Shown: piece by piece, positions 51,198-59,188 of the stretch | How positions within the stretch are numbered: position 1 is the stretch's first letter | How the letters are laid out: each line of letters starts with the position of its first letter | From: Streptomyces sp. NBC_00490 | Lineage (GTDB): Bacteria; Actinomycetota; Actinomycetes; Streptomycetales; Streptomycetaceae | DNA length: 64,000 nucleotides | Reading direction: 5' to 3' | Assembly (NCBI RefSeq): GCF_036013645.1 | Contig: NZ_CP107869.1 | Coordinates: 8,990,001-9,054,000, forward strand | The notes under the pieces: generated by a model | What the model was told of the DNA's origin: nothing | The model's database searches: none | Seen by the model: only the letters and a program-made list of their open reading frames with translations | Program-made: the position numbers and the translations under genes

Positions 51198-52777
51198 CGG
51201 ACTTCGAGGCGATCGACGCACTCCTGGCGGCCGCCCGCCAGGAGGTGCCGCTGCCACCGGCCGACGTGCGGCGCGAGCTGCGGGAGAGCCTCAACCTCTC
51301 CCGTTCCCAGGTGGCCCAGGCGCTCGGCGTCAGCCCCTCCACCGTCGGTGGCTGGGAAGCGGGGCGGGACCCGGGCGGGGCCGTGCGCGAGAAGTATGCC
51401 TACTTCCTGGAAGGTGCCCAGGCCAAACTGGCGGCGGAGACGGGGGAGGCGGCCGGGACGCCGGGCGCCGAGCACGTCGTAGAGCCGGAGACCGACGCCG
51501 ACGAGGCCGACGCGTCCCGTGACGGGGCCGCCGAGACGGGTGAGCCGGACGAGGTCGAGGCCCTGCCGGCTCCCCGGCCCTGCGTCCTGTGCGGTATGCC
51601 CGCCCGGCACCAGGTCGCGGGCTTCCCCCAGCACCTGGACCCCGCCGGCTGCGGTACGCCGGCGCCGGAACCCGTGACGTCGCCGGCCGCTCCGTCCGGG
51701 CGTGAGGAACCGGTCCCGGCCGAGAGCCGCAAACCGGCCCCCGCGCGGCGCGACCGCGCCGCCGATCCGGTCCGTGTCGTCCCCGTCGGACGCCGTATGC
51801 AGACCGCCTCGCAGGAACCGGATCTGATCGGCGCCGCGGTGGCCGCCGCCCTGGAGAAGCACGACGGCGACCTGGAGGCGGCGACCGCGGCCCTGGTCAA
51901 GCGGGCCATCCCGGACGCCATGGCGCTGCTGGACGAGACCCGCAAGGGCGGCCGGTACGACGTCGTGGCGCACCCCTGGATCCCGGACGTGCTGCGCAAG
52001 CAGTCCGCCCGCGGCGCGGACCGCATCTGGGAGGCCCGCCCCAAGTGGGCGCGGACCGAACTCCCCTCCGGCGCCCACGAGGTGACCGCCCTCGACATCA
52101 ACGGCGCCTATCTGTCGGCGCTCAAGACCCATCTGCCGATCGGCCAGTTGGAACACTCCACCGGCTTCGACCACGACCGCCGACGGGCCGGCGTCCATCT
52201 GATCACCCCCTCCGAGTGGGACCACGACGCCCACCTCCCCAACCCGATCGGCAACCGCGACGAGCCCGGACCGCTCTGGGTCACCGAACCGACCCTGCGC
52301 CTGCTGCTGCGCCTGTCGGGCCCGAAGTACGGGCTGTGCGACCCGCCGGAGATCCACGAGTCGTTCACCTCCGGCGCGACCGAGAGCCTCCTGGAGAAGT
52401 TCCGCGTCGCGCTGAAGGACGCCAGGGACCGGGCGATCGCCGAGGACGACGAGGTGACGCTGGAGTACGTGAAGGCGATGTACTCCAAGTTCGTCTCCAC
52501 CATGGGCGAGTCCAACTACAACCGGGAGCTCTACCGCCCCGACTGGATGCACCTCATCCGCTCCCAGGCCTTCGCCAACCTCTGGATGAAGGCCTACAAG
52601 GCCCACGAGGAGGGCCTCATGGTCGTCCGCGCCATGGGCACCGACGAGCTGCACGTCATCGGCGACTGGCGCCGCGTCTTCCCGGAGGGCCGCGGGGTCT
52701 CCGACGTGAAGGTCAAGGAGACGTACACCGTCGGCGAGGACACCGACCCCACGGCCGCGGGGGAGGCGGACGACTGA
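51194..52777 (+). CDS. HTH / zinc-knuckle / polymerase-palm-like protein (Tap-like)
   Basis: A protein of 527 residues. Residues 20-60 form a Cro/C1 HTH (LPPADVRRELRESLNLSRSQVAQALGV, then WEAGRDP). After an acidic linker, C130, C133, H139/H147 and C153 suggest a zinc knuckle (PCVLCGMPARHQ). Residues 290-490 hold TALDINGAYLSALKTHLP, EYVKAMYSKFVSTMGESNYN and VVRAMGTDELHV. In order and spacing these recall motifs A, B and C of family-B DNA polymerases (D301; K427; D484). From memory, the Streptomyces telomere protein Tap has a like HTH and a D-x-N-x-A-F segment. Activity is inference; motif C has GTDE in place of DTDS. GTG of the next gene follows after two bases. Confidence 0.7.
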   Translation: MTDFEAIDALLAAARQEVPLPPADVRRELRESLNLSRSQVAQALGVSPSTVGGWEAGRDPGGAVREKYAYFLEGAQAKLAAETGEAAGTPGAEHVVEPETDADEADASRDGAAETGEPDEVEALPAPRPCVLCGMPARHQVAGFPQHLDPAGCGTPAPEPVTSPAAPSGREEPVPAESRKPAPARRDRAADPVRVVPVGRRMQTASQEPDLIGAAVAAALEKHDGDLEAATAALVKRAIPDAMALLDETRKGGRYDVVAHPWIPDVLRKQSARGADRIWEARPKWARTELPSGAHEVTALDINGAYLSALKTHLPIGQLEHSTGFDHDRRRAGVHLITPSEWDHDAHLPNPIGNRDEPGPLWVTEPTLRLLLRLSGPKYGLCDPPEIHESFTSGATESLLEKFRVALKDARDRAIAEDDEVTLEYVKAMYSKFVSTMGESNYNRELYRPDWMHLIRSQAFANLWMKAYKAHEEGLMVVRAMGTDELHVIGDWRRVFPEGRGVSDVKVKETYTVGEDTDPTAAGEADD

Positions 52778-52779
52778 CG

Positions 52780-53214
52780 GTGAGCACCGTCATCGACTTC
52801 TTCGCGGCGCCGGACGACACATCGGCCGCCATGACGCTGCGGGCCCGGCCGGGGCCCGCCCTCGAGCCGCTTTCCCTCGGCAACTTCGACGTCGAGGAGG
52901 CCGTGGTCGAGTGGGAGTGCCTCCTCGTCGGCGGCACGTTCGCGGACCTCGTGGCGGCCGGGGAGCCCCGTACGGTCGCCGACCGGGACGAGGACGAGTG
53001 CCTCGTGTTCGCGCTCTCGCCCCGGCTGTGCGCCGCACTCGCCGCGGCCGGGGAGTCCCGGCTCCGTGACGTCGCCGCCTCGTGGGTGGACCTGCGGGCG
53101 CGGGACGGCGAGGTTTTCGACGCGCGGACCGCCCACCGGATCGTGGGCGGTCTGGCGGCTCTCGCCGGCCGCGCCCGACGTCGCGAGCAGGGCGTCTACT
53201 GCCGGGTCGGGTAG
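52780..53214 (+). CDS. conserved hypothetical protein, third gene of Tap-like operon
   Basis: A soluble acidic protein of 144 residues, beginning STVIDFFAAPDDTSAAMTLRARPGPALEPLSLGNFDVEEAVVEWECLLVGG and ending GVYCRVG. It looks like a DUF1877-type or immunity-like alpha/beta protein, but I cannot assign a family. The GTG at 52780 is two bases after the stop of the polymerase-like gene, so it is the last member of the operon or a coupled neighbour. The long frame from 52045 is a shadow. It converges with the SDR gene, eight bases away. Confidence 0.7.
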   Translation: MSTVIDFFAAPDDTSAAMTLRARPGPALEPLSLGNFDVEEAVVEWECLLVGGTFADLVAAGEPRTVADRDEDECLVFALSPRLCAALAAAGESRLRDVAASWVDLRARDGEVFDARTAHRIVGGLAALAGRARRREQGVYCRVG

Positions 53215-53222
53215 CGCTCGGG

Positions 53223-54182
53223 TCAGGCGTGGAACGCGTTCACGCCGGTCAGTTCCGCCGAGAGGTCCCACAGTCGGGCGGCCTGTTCCGGGTCGGTCGC
53301 CCAGGCCTTGACCCCGCTGCTCTGGTCGCCGTCGACAGCGGGCTCGGCGATGTCGCAGTCCTCCAGGTAGACGCCGCCGAGGCCGTCGAGCTGAGGTGAG
53401 GTCGCCGCCCACACCTGGGTGGCCGCGCCCTGCTCCGGGGTCTTGAAGCCCTCGGGGTTGAGGAAGTTGCCGTCCTCGTCGATCCAGCCGCGCTCGACCA
53501 TCTCGGCCTTGGGGATGTGCCGTTGCAGCGGGGTGAAGATGCCGCCGGGGTGCAGCGAGAAGGCGCGGACACCGGATTCCCGGCCGAGCCGGTCCAGGTG
53601 GACGGCGAACAGGACGTTCGCCGTCTTGGCCTGTCCGTAGGCCTGCCACTTGTCGTAGTCCCGTGTCCACTGGACGTCGTCCCAGCGCATGCCCGAGAAG
53701 TGATGGGCGCGGGACGAGACGGAGACGACCCGGGCGCCGGGGGCGATCGCCGGCCACAGCCGGTTGACCAGCGCGAAGTGACCGAGGTGGTTGGTGGCGA
53801 ACTGCGCCTCCCAGCCGGGGCCGACCCGCGTCTCCGGACAGGCCATGATCCCGGCGTTGTCGATCATGAAGTCGATACGGCGGTCCGAGGCGAGGAACCG
53901 CTCGGCGAAGGCGCGCACGCTGTCCAGGTCGCCGAGGTCCAGCTCGTCCACCTCGACGCCGTCGATGCCCGCCACGGCCTCCCGGGCGACCGCGGGACGG
54001 CGGGCCGGTACGACGACCCGGGCGCCCGCCTTGGTGAGCGCACGCGTGGTCTCCAGGCCGAGTCCCGAGTAGCCGCCGGTGACGACCGCGAGCTTCCCGG
54101 TGAGGTCGAGGCCGGCGAGAACGTCGTCGGCGGTGCTGCGGGCGTCGAAGCCCGATCCGATCTTGTGCTGTGCAGTGCTCAT
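53223..54182 (-). CDS. short-chain dehydrogenase/reductase
   Basis: An SDR of 319 residues, of the retinol-dehydrogenase/WWOX-like extended group. It has the cofactor motif VVTGGYSGLGLETTRAL, DNAGIMACP, the catalytic SSRAHHFSG and YGQAKTANVLFA (YxxxK), then SLHPGGIFTPLQRH. The start at ATG 54182 gives MSTAQHKIGSGFDARSTADDVLAG, usual in related proteins. Upstream, at 54257-54420, a structured RNA candidate with a terminator lies in the same direction, so the SDR may have its own promoter in the 75 bp after the terminator. Confidence 0.9.
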   Translation of the reverse strand: MSTAQHKIGSGFDARSTADDVLAGLDLTGKLAVVTGGYSGLGLETTRALTKAGARVVVPARRPAVAREAVAGIDGVEVDELDLGDLDSVRAFAERFLASDRRIDFMIDNAGIMACPETRVGPGWEAQFATNHLGHFALVNRLWPAIAPGARVVSVSSRAHHFSGMRWDDVQWTRDYDKWQAYGQAKTANVLFAVHLDRLGRESGVRAFSLHPGGIFTPLQRHIPKAEMVERGWIDEDGNFLNPEGFKTPEQGAATQVWAATSPQLDGLGGVYLEDCDIAEPAVDGDQSSGVKAWATDPEQAARLWDLSAELTGVNAFHA

Positions 54183-54256
54183 GCCGGGAACGCTACGAAT
54201 TGGAGTGCGCTCGAAGTCAAGCGGAGCCAGCCGGGAAAGGGTCCGGGCAGAAGAAA

Positions 54257-54289
54257 GCCCCGACCGGACGGGGGAATCACGGTCGGGGC
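54257..54289 (-). terminator. intrinsic terminator upstream of SDR gene
   Basis: A perfect 10-bp stem, GCCCCGACCG (54257-54266) with 54280-54289, and a 13-base loop. On the minus strand it is followed by TTTCTTCT, as in a classical intrinsic terminator. It closes either the HAD gene transcript or the RNA candidate at 54290-54420, or acts as an attenuator for the SDR gene. Confidence 0.75.
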
Positions 54290-54420
54290 GGCTCTGATGT
54301 GGGCGCGGATGGCGGTCGCCTCTCGGCGAAAGGCTCCACAGGGCTTCAGCCGAACGATCGTCCCTGTGGGCAAAAGGTGAGGCCCGGGGACACTGTCCCA
54401 TCCGCACCCACGTGTGGTTC
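54290..54420 (-). ncRNA. structured RNA candidate, rod-like fold
   Basis: The 294-bp gap between the HAD and SDR genes has no reading frame of note but strong nested pairing. The closing stem pairs 54300-54312 (TGGGCGCGGATGG) with 54398-54410 (CCATCCGCACCCA), one mismatch in 13. Inside, 54318-54322 pairs with 54379-54383, and 54336-54343 (CCACAGGG) pairs perfectly with 54362-54369. This gives a long interrupted rod with inner loops, similar in outline to 6S RNA. The minus strand is chosen because an intrinsic terminator with a T run follows at once. It could also be a leader element of the SDR gene. Identity is unproved. Confidence 0.45.
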
Positions 54421-54476
54421 AACGGGCAACCACCCTTGGGTGTTCCCCGGCCTGTCGCGTTATGGCGTGATCTGCG

Positions 54477-55151
54477 TCACCGCTCGGACGGCACCCGGGC
54501 GAAGGGACTGTCCGCGAGGGACGCGAGCAGCTGGGCGGGGTCGTCGTAGATCGCCTCCGCTCCCGCCTCCACCAGGTCGGCGCGCGGGATGCCGCCGCAC
54601 AGCACGCCCACGCAGCGCACCCCGGCCCGGCTGCCCGCCTTCATGTCCCACACGGTGTCGCCGACGAACAGCGCCCGCTCGGGCGGCACACCCGCCAGTT
54701 CCAGGGCGTGTTCGACGGGCTCCGGCGCGGGCTTGCCCTCGCTTACGTCGTCGGCGCTCGCGGTGGCGGTGATGGCGTCGTCGGCGCCGATGGCGCGGCG
54801 CAGCGCGGACAGCTCCGCACCGCCCGCCGAGGTCGCCAGCACCACCGCCCAGCCCTCGTGGTCCAGGCGCCGCAGCAGCCGCCCCGCGTCGCGCAGCGCG
54901 GGCAGCCGGTCGAAGTACTGGCCGTAGAGGGCCTTGTGCGCGGAGCTCAGCGCCTCCGCCTCCCGCTTCGCCCGGTGCTCGCCGATCAGATGCGCGACGA
55001 GGTCCTCGGACCCCAGGCCCACCGCCCGGTGGATGGCGTGCATGGGCACGTGATGACCCGCTTGGCGGAACGCCTCCCACCAGGTCGCCACATGGAGATG
55101 GTTGGTGTCGACCAGCGTCCCGTCGACGTCGAACACCGCCGCGCGTTCCAT
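54477..55151 (-). CDS. HAD-superfamily hydrolase
   Basis: A phosphatase of 224 residues of the beta-phosphoglucomutase/phosphoglycolate-phosphatase type. It has motif I DVDGTLVDTN at residues 8-17, a helical cap, motif II LATSAGG, the lysine in SEGKPAPEP, and motif III FVGDTVWDMKAG. The substrate is a small phosphorylated compound that cannot be told from sequence. GAGGAGG lies before ATG 55151. It follows the HhH-PHP gene by 50 bp in the same direction. Confidence 0.9.
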   Translation of the reverse strand: MERAAVFDVDGTLVDTNHLHVATWWEAFRQAGHHVPMHAIHRAVGLGSEDLVAHLIGEHRAKREAEALSSAHKALYGQYFDRLPALRDAGRLLRRLDHEGWAVVLATSAGGAELSALRRAIGADDAITATASADDVSEGKPAPEPVEHALELAGVPPERALFVGDTVWDMKAGSRAGVRCVGVLCGGIPRADLVEAGAEAIYDDPAQLLASLADSPFARVPSER

Positions 55152-55201
55152 ATTCCGTCCTCCTCGCACCGCACCGCACACCGCGGCGCACGAGTACCAC
55201 G

Positions 55202-56242
55202 TCAGGGGCCTGTCACTCCGGCGGGCACCCGGCGTTCCCGGGTCCAGGCCAGCAGCTCCTCCAGGGACCAGGCGGTGATCACCCGCTCGTCGGGGACCCC
55301 GCACTCCTCGGCCCGGGCGCAGCCGAGGATCTGCCAGTCGAGCTGGCCGGGCGCGTGCGCGTCGGTGTCGACGGAGAACAGCACGCCCGCCGCCACGGCC
55401 TGCCGCAGCAGCCGCCGGGGCGGGTCCAGCCGCTCGGGCCGGCTGTTGATCTCCACGGCGGTGCCCGACTCGGCGCACGCGGCGAACACCTCCTCGGCGT
55501 CGAACTCCGACTCGGGCCGGCCCTTGCCGGTGACCAGCCGTCCGGTGCAGTGACCGAGGACGTCCGCGTGCGGATTGCGTACGGCGGCCACCATGCGCCG
55601 GGTCATCGAGCGGGCGTCCATGCGCAGCTTGGAGTGCACGGAGACGACCACGACGTCGAGCCGCTGGAGCAGCTCCTCCTCCTGGTCGAGGGAACCGTCG
55701 TCGAGGATGTCGCACTCGATGCCGGTGAGCAGCCGGAAGGGCGCCCAGCCGGCGTTCAGTTCCGCGACCACGTCCAGCTGCTCGCGCAGCCGCTCGGGGG
55801 ACAGGCCGCGGGCCACGGTCAGTCGCGGGGAGTGGTCGGTCAGCACCGCCCACTCGTGCCCGAGCTCGGCCGCCGTCCGGCCCATCTCCTCGATGGGGCT
55901 GCCGCCGTCCGACCAGTCGGAGTGCAGATGGCAGTCGCCCCGCAGCTTCGCCCGCAGCCGCTGCCCACCCCGCACGGCCGGCCCGGCGGGCGCCTCCCGC
56001 TCCAGCTTCTCCAGATACCCCGGCACCTCACCGGAGAGCGCCTCACGCACCACGTTCGCCGTCTTCGGCCCGACCCCCTTGAGCGACTCCAGCGTCCCGG
56101 CCTCCGCCCGCTCGCGCACCTCCCCCTCGGGCAGTGCCGTCAGCACCCGGGCAGCCGTACGGAACGCGCGTACGCGGTACGTCGGCGCCAGGGACCGCTC
56201 CAGCAGGAAGGCGATCCGGTCCAGTGCCTCGACGGGGTCCAT
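55202..56242 (-). CDS. HhH-PHP domain protein, PolX-like without polymerase core
   Basis: A protein of 346 residues. The N-terminal 80 residues hold a PolX-like helix-hairpin-helix (ALDRIAFLLERSLAPTYRVRAFRTAARVL, LKGVGPKTANVVREAL). The rest is a PHP phosphoesterase domain with DCHLHSDWSDGGSPIEEM, LTDHSPRL, GIECDIL, VVSVHSKLRM, DVLGHCTGRL and FSVDTDAHAPGQL. It is like the ends of bacterial PolX with the nucleotidyltransferase part missing, so a DNA-repair or nuclease/phosphatase role is likely. GGAGG lies before ATG 56242. Confidence 0.88.
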   Translation of the reverse strand: MDPVEALDRIAFLLERSLAPTYRVRAFRTAARVLTALPEGEVRERAEAGTLESLKGVGPKTANVVREALSGEVPGYLEKLEREAPAGPAVRGGQRLRAKLRGDCHLHSDWSDGGSPIEEMGRTAAELGHEWAVLTDHSPRLTVARGLSPERLREQLDVVAELNAGWAPFRLLTGIECDILDDGSLDQEEELLQRLDVVVVSVHSKLRMDARSMTRRMVAAVRNPHADVLGHCTGRLVTGKGRPESEFDAEEVFAACAESGTAVEINSRPERLDPPRRLLRQAVAAGVLFSVDTDAHAPGQLDWQILGCARAEECGVPDERVITAWSLEELLAWTRERRVPAGVTGP

Positions 56243-56353
56243 CGCCACCTCCTCCTCCAGGGTTCCCCAGCCGTGCGGGGCTCGCACGGCGGACGCGGGG
56301 GTGTCTTTGTCCTCTCATGTCCCTCTTGCGCAATGCGTTCTACGCTCTATTGC

Positions 56354-56590
56354 ATGACCGAAATCGCGAGCCCGTACATCTCGAATCCGCGCATCCTGGT
56401 GCTCGGGGTGCAGCCCGGTACCCCGCCGTTCCGGATCGTGGAGATCGACGGAGAGGTGGTCGGCGAGGCGAAAGCCGTCACCGATGTCCTGGAGGCCGCC
56501 GCCGCGTGGGGCATCACGGTCCACGACCTCGACGACCCGGACGTGGTCCGTTGGGTCGGCGGCGACAAGTTCACCTGGACCCGGCACTAG
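56354..56590 (+). CDS. small conserved hypothetical protein
   Basis: A protein of 78 residues: SPYISNPRILVLGVQPGTPPFRIVEIDGEVVGEAKAVTDVLEAAAAWGITVHDLDDPDVVRWVGGDKFTWTRH. It is highly ordered, alpha/beta, and I recall near-identical proteins across Streptomyces, all unnamed. No Shine-Dalgarno is seen before the ATG; TACGCT (56341-56346) lies seven bases upstream and would suit a leaderless start. The long frame from 55355 is a shadow. Confidence 0.78.
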   Translation: MTEIASPYISNPRILVLGVQPGTPPFRIVEIDGEVVGEAKAVTDVLEAAAAWGITVHDLDDPDVVRWVGGDKFTWTRH

Positions 56591-56662
56591 GAACCGGGGC
56601 CCGTCAGGGGTGTGCGGGACGTTTCGGTGTTCGCCGAAGCGTTCGGTTTCTAAGCTCCCCTC

Positions 56663-57433
56663 ATGGAAGATCCCGGAGAGCTGTTCGCCGTCCTCGCCGC
56701 GGGCCTCGGTGCCGGTGCCGTCAACGCGGCCGTCGGGTCCGGGACGCTGATCAGCTTTCCGGTGCTGCTCGCCGTCGGCCTGCCACCGGTCACGGCCGCG
56801 GTCTCCAACGCGCTCGGCCTGATCCCCGGTTCGATCAGCGCGGCCATCGGATACCGGCGCGAACTGGCGGGCCAGCGCCGACGCATCCTCACGTGGAGCG
56901 CCGGCGCCCTGGTGGGCGGCCTGACAGGCGCCACGCTCCTGCTCGCCCTGCCGGCCTCGGCGTTCGAGCGGATCGTGCCGGTCCTGGTGGGCCTCGCGCT
57001 GGTGCTGGTCGTCCTCCAGCCGCTGATCGGCCGACGACTGCGCGAGCGCCGTACCCGCGAAGGCCGCACCCCGCCCGCCGACGGCGGCCCGCCGCTGATC
57101 GTCGGACTGACCCTGGCCAGCGTCTACGGCGGCTACTTCTCCGCCGCCCAGGGGATCATCTACGTCTCCCTGATGGGACTGCGCCTCGACGACGGCCTGC
57201 AGCGCCTCAACGCCGTCAAGAACGTCCTCGTCGCCGTCGTCAACACCGTCGCCGCGCTCTTCTTCCTCGTGGTCGCCGACTTCGACTGGACCGCCGTCGC
57301 CCTGCTCGCGGTCGGCTCCGCCGTGGGCGGGCAGGCCGGAGCGGCGGCAGGCCGCCGTCTCCACCCGGCGGTCCTGCGCGGACTGATCGTGGTGGTGGGT
57401 ACGGCGGCCATCGTCCAGTTGTCCGTCCGCTGA
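56663..57433 (+). CDS. TauE/SafE-family transporter
   Basis: A membrane protein of 256 residues with about eight helices in two repeated halves. The first half has LGAGAVNAAVGSGTLISFPVLLAVGLPPVTAAVSNALGLIPGS and the second ASVYGGYFSAAQGIIYVSLMGL with LQRLNAVKNVLVAVVNTVAA, the two marks of the family. Members export sulfite or organosulfonates, or move other anions. Start at ATG 56663. It converges with the VanZ gene, two bases apart. Confidence 0.9.
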   Translation: MEDPGELFAVLAAGLGAGAVNAAVGSGTLISFPVLLAVGLPPVTAAVSNALGLIPGSISAAIGYRRELAGQRRRILTWSAGALVGGLTGATLLLALPASAFERIVPVLVGLALVLVVLQPLIGRRLRERRTREGRTPPADGGPPLIVGLTLASVYGGYFSAAQGIIYVSLMGLRLDDGLQRLNAVKNVLVAVVNTVAALFFLVVADFDWTAVALLAVGSAVGGQAGAAAGRRLHPAVLRGLIVVVGTAAIVQLSVR

Positions 57434-57435
57434 CG

Positions 57436-58068
57436 TCAGCGGTGCACCGCCCGGCTCAGCCGCCGCCCCAGCAGGACGTAGCCGATCAGTGCCCCGGTGG
57501 TGTTGAGGATGACGTCGTCGATGTCGAAGGCCCGACCGGTGATCATCGCCCCCTGGGCGAACTCCACCAGCAGCATCACGACAGCCGTCAGCAGGAGCAC
57601 GCGCAGCACACCACGGGTCTGCGGGGCGACCACCGGGACCAGCACGCCGAAGGGGATGCCCAGCAACAGGTTGCCGCCGATCTGCTTGCCGGCGTCCCGC
57701 AGTTCCGGCTGATCGAGGTAGGCCCGCAGGGAACGGCCCGGGTGCAGATTGGTGTGGGTGAGCGCCTCCGACGCGGGCGAGGGCTCCAGAGTCAGCCGGG
57801 CCAGCACGACGGCGAACGCCACCATGAACGCGAACGCGGCCACCATCGCCACGAAGCGGCGGACGAGGGCGAGGAAGCTGCGCTTCTCCTCCGGAGCGGT
57901 CCGCTCCTCGGGAGCCCTCTCCTTCGAGGTCCTCTTCTTCGGAGCCCTCTTCTTCGGATCGGTCCCGGACTTGGCGGACTTCGGCTCGGCGGTCCCGGTC
58001 TTGGCGGTCCCGGTCTTGCCGGTGCGCAGGCGGAACGCGGAACGCGGACGTAAGGCTGTACGGGCCAT
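57436..58068 (-). CDS. VanZ-family membrane protein with low-complexity N terminus
   Basis: A protein of 210 residues. Residues 15-60 are a lysine-, threonine- and proline-rich run with internal repeats (KTGTAKTGTAEPK, KKRAPKKRTSKERAPEERTAPEE). Then come a membrane helix, a loop with NLHPGRSLRAY, and the VanZ core (GGNLLLGIPFGVLVPVVAPQ, LLLTAVVMLLVEFAQGAMITGRAFDIDDVILNTTGALIGYVLLG). The name comes from a teicoplanin-resistance gene, but most members have no proved role. GGAGG precedes ATG 58068. Confidence 0.88.
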   Translation of the reverse strand: MARTALRPRSAFRLRTGKTGTAKTGTAEPKSAKSGTDPKKRAPKKRTSKERAPEERTAPEEKRSFLALVRRFVAMVAAFAFMVAFAVVLARLTLEPSPASEALTHTNLHPGRSLRAYLDQPELRDAGKQIGGNLLLGIPFGVLVPVVAPQTRGVLRVLLLTAVVMLLVEFAQGAMITGRAFDIDDVILNTTGALIGYVLLGRRLSRAVHR

Positions 58069-58303
58069 GCGGTCCTCCAGTCTTCAACTTCCCTGCGACG
58101 TAAGGCGATTACCCGCGATCGAGCCGACAATGCGGCCGCGCCCCGGCGGGTCGGGAGCACCCGCAGTTTCCCTTCGTGCGGGCGGGGCACTCCGGCACGG
58201 ACCCGCGCGCGCCGCCATCGCCCGCCCCCGCCACGGTGTTTGGATGGCGTGAAAGCCGCACCAGGGGTCATTTCGGTGGCGGCGGGGCCCGAGGAGGTGG
58301 CGC

Positions 58304-58486
58304 ATGGACCGGCGTACGACACTGCTCACCGCGGCCGAGATCCTGGCCTGGTGGACCGCGCTCACCGTGCTGTGGCTGGTCCTCGTCAGCACGGTCGACA
58401 CCCTGGAGTTCGCGGTCGGCGCGGCCGCCGCGGCCGTGGCGGCGCTCGCGGCGACCGCCGCACGGCGGGTGGTGACCCTCCGGTGA
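58304..58486 (+). CDS. Mrp/MBH-type antiporter subunit E-like, short
   Basis: A membrane protein of 60 residues with two helices (TAAEILAWWTALTVLWLVLVS and FAVGAAAAAVAALAATAARR). It matches the N-terminal half of MrpE/MbhA subunits (helix, then a short SxxxxExxVGA turn), while the normal C-terminal domain of about 80 residues is absent. GAGGTGG lies before the ATG. The stop overlaps the next gene by GTGA. It opens a six-gene cation antiporter operon. Confidence 0.65.
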   Translation: MDRRTTLLTAAEILAWWTALTVLWLVLVSTVDTLEFAVGAAAAAVAALAATAARRVVTLR

Positions 58487-58935
58487 ACGGCTGGACCCTC
58501 GTCGCGACCGTCGCCCTCGGCGCGGGCGTCGGGGCGACCGTGTGGGGCGTCGCCACCGGACCGCTGCGCCGCCGGGTCGTGGCCCAGAACCTGTCCACCG
58601 CCCTGGCCTGCCCGGCCCTCCTGCTGCTCGCGCAGGGCTACGACCGTCCGTCCTACGTCGATCTCGCCCTGGTCCTCGCCCTGCTCGGCCCGGTCGGCAC
58701 CCTCGTCTTCGCCCGGCTGCTCGCCGACGAACTGGCCGACGACCCGCCGCGCGCCTGGGGACTCACCTGGGCAGCGGCCGGGTTCGGCGCCGCGGTCGTC
58801 CTGGCGCTCTGCGTGGCCGAAGGGCCGAGCCGGGCCATGGCGAAGCTCCTGGCCACCGGCGCGCTGCTGATCGGCGGCAACATCGTCGCCTCCCGCGCGC
58901 TGACCGGCGGATTCGGCGGGGTGCGCCGTGGCTGA
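58483..58935 (+). CDS. Mrp/MBH-type antiporter subunit F, with G-like extension
   Basis: A membrane protein of 150 residues. The first 85 correspond to MrpF/MbhB (GPLRRRVVAQNLSTALACPALLLLAQGYDRPSYVDLALVLALLGPVGTLVFARLLADE), with the acidic residue in the second helix. The last 60 form two more helices (LTWAAAGFGAAVVLALCVAEG and AKLLATGALLIGGNIVASRAL) and stand where MrpG would be encoded, so an F-G fusion is a fair guess. The GTG start overlaps the gene before by four bases; the end overlaps the next by eight. Confidence 0.7.
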   Translation: MNGWTLVATVALGAGVGATVWGVATGPLRRRVVAQNLSTALACPALLLLAQGYDRPSYVDLALVLALLGPVGTLVFARLLADELADDPPRAWGLTWAAAGFGAAVVLALCVAEGPSRAMAKLLATGALLIGGNIVASRALTGGFGGVRRG

Positions 58936-59188
58936 CGCCGTCATCGTCGTCGTCCTGCTGCTCGTCGCCGCGACCGCCACCACGGCCGTCGCGGTCCGCG
59001 ACCCCGTACGCCAGGCCCTCGTCCTGTCGGTCCTCGGCGTGGTGCTGGCCGTGCTGTTCACCGTGCTCCAGGCACCCGACGTCGGACTCTCGCAACTCGC
59101 GGTGGGCTCCGCGCTGACCCCGCTGCTGCTCCTGCTCGCCGTCCACAAGGTCAGGCGGCGCGCGCGGCGGAAGGGACGCCAGGAGTGA
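58928..59188 (+). CDS. DUF4040/MbhD-like antiporter subunit
   Basis: A membrane protein of 86 residues with three helices: IVVVLLLVAATATTAVAV, QALVLSVLGVVLAVLFTVLQAPDVGLSQLAVGSALTPLLLLLAV. The block FTVLQAPDVGLSQLAVGSALTP is the DUF4040/MbhD signature, equal to the C-terminal part of MrpA. In this cluster it stands alone, as in the MBH complexes of archaea, without the large NuoL-like part of MrpA. It overlaps its neighbours by eight and four bases. Confidence 0.85.
   Translation: MADAVIVVVLLLVAATATTAVAVRDPVRQALVLSVLGVVLAVLFTVLQAPDVGLSQLAVGSALTPLLLLLAVHKVRRRARRKGRQE

Noticed and set aside
57880..58040. Short tandem repeats in the 5' part of the VanZ gene
   Set aside because: They keep the reading frame and encode a Lys/Pro/Thr linker, so they are read as low-complexity coding DNA and not as a mobile or regulatory repeat.
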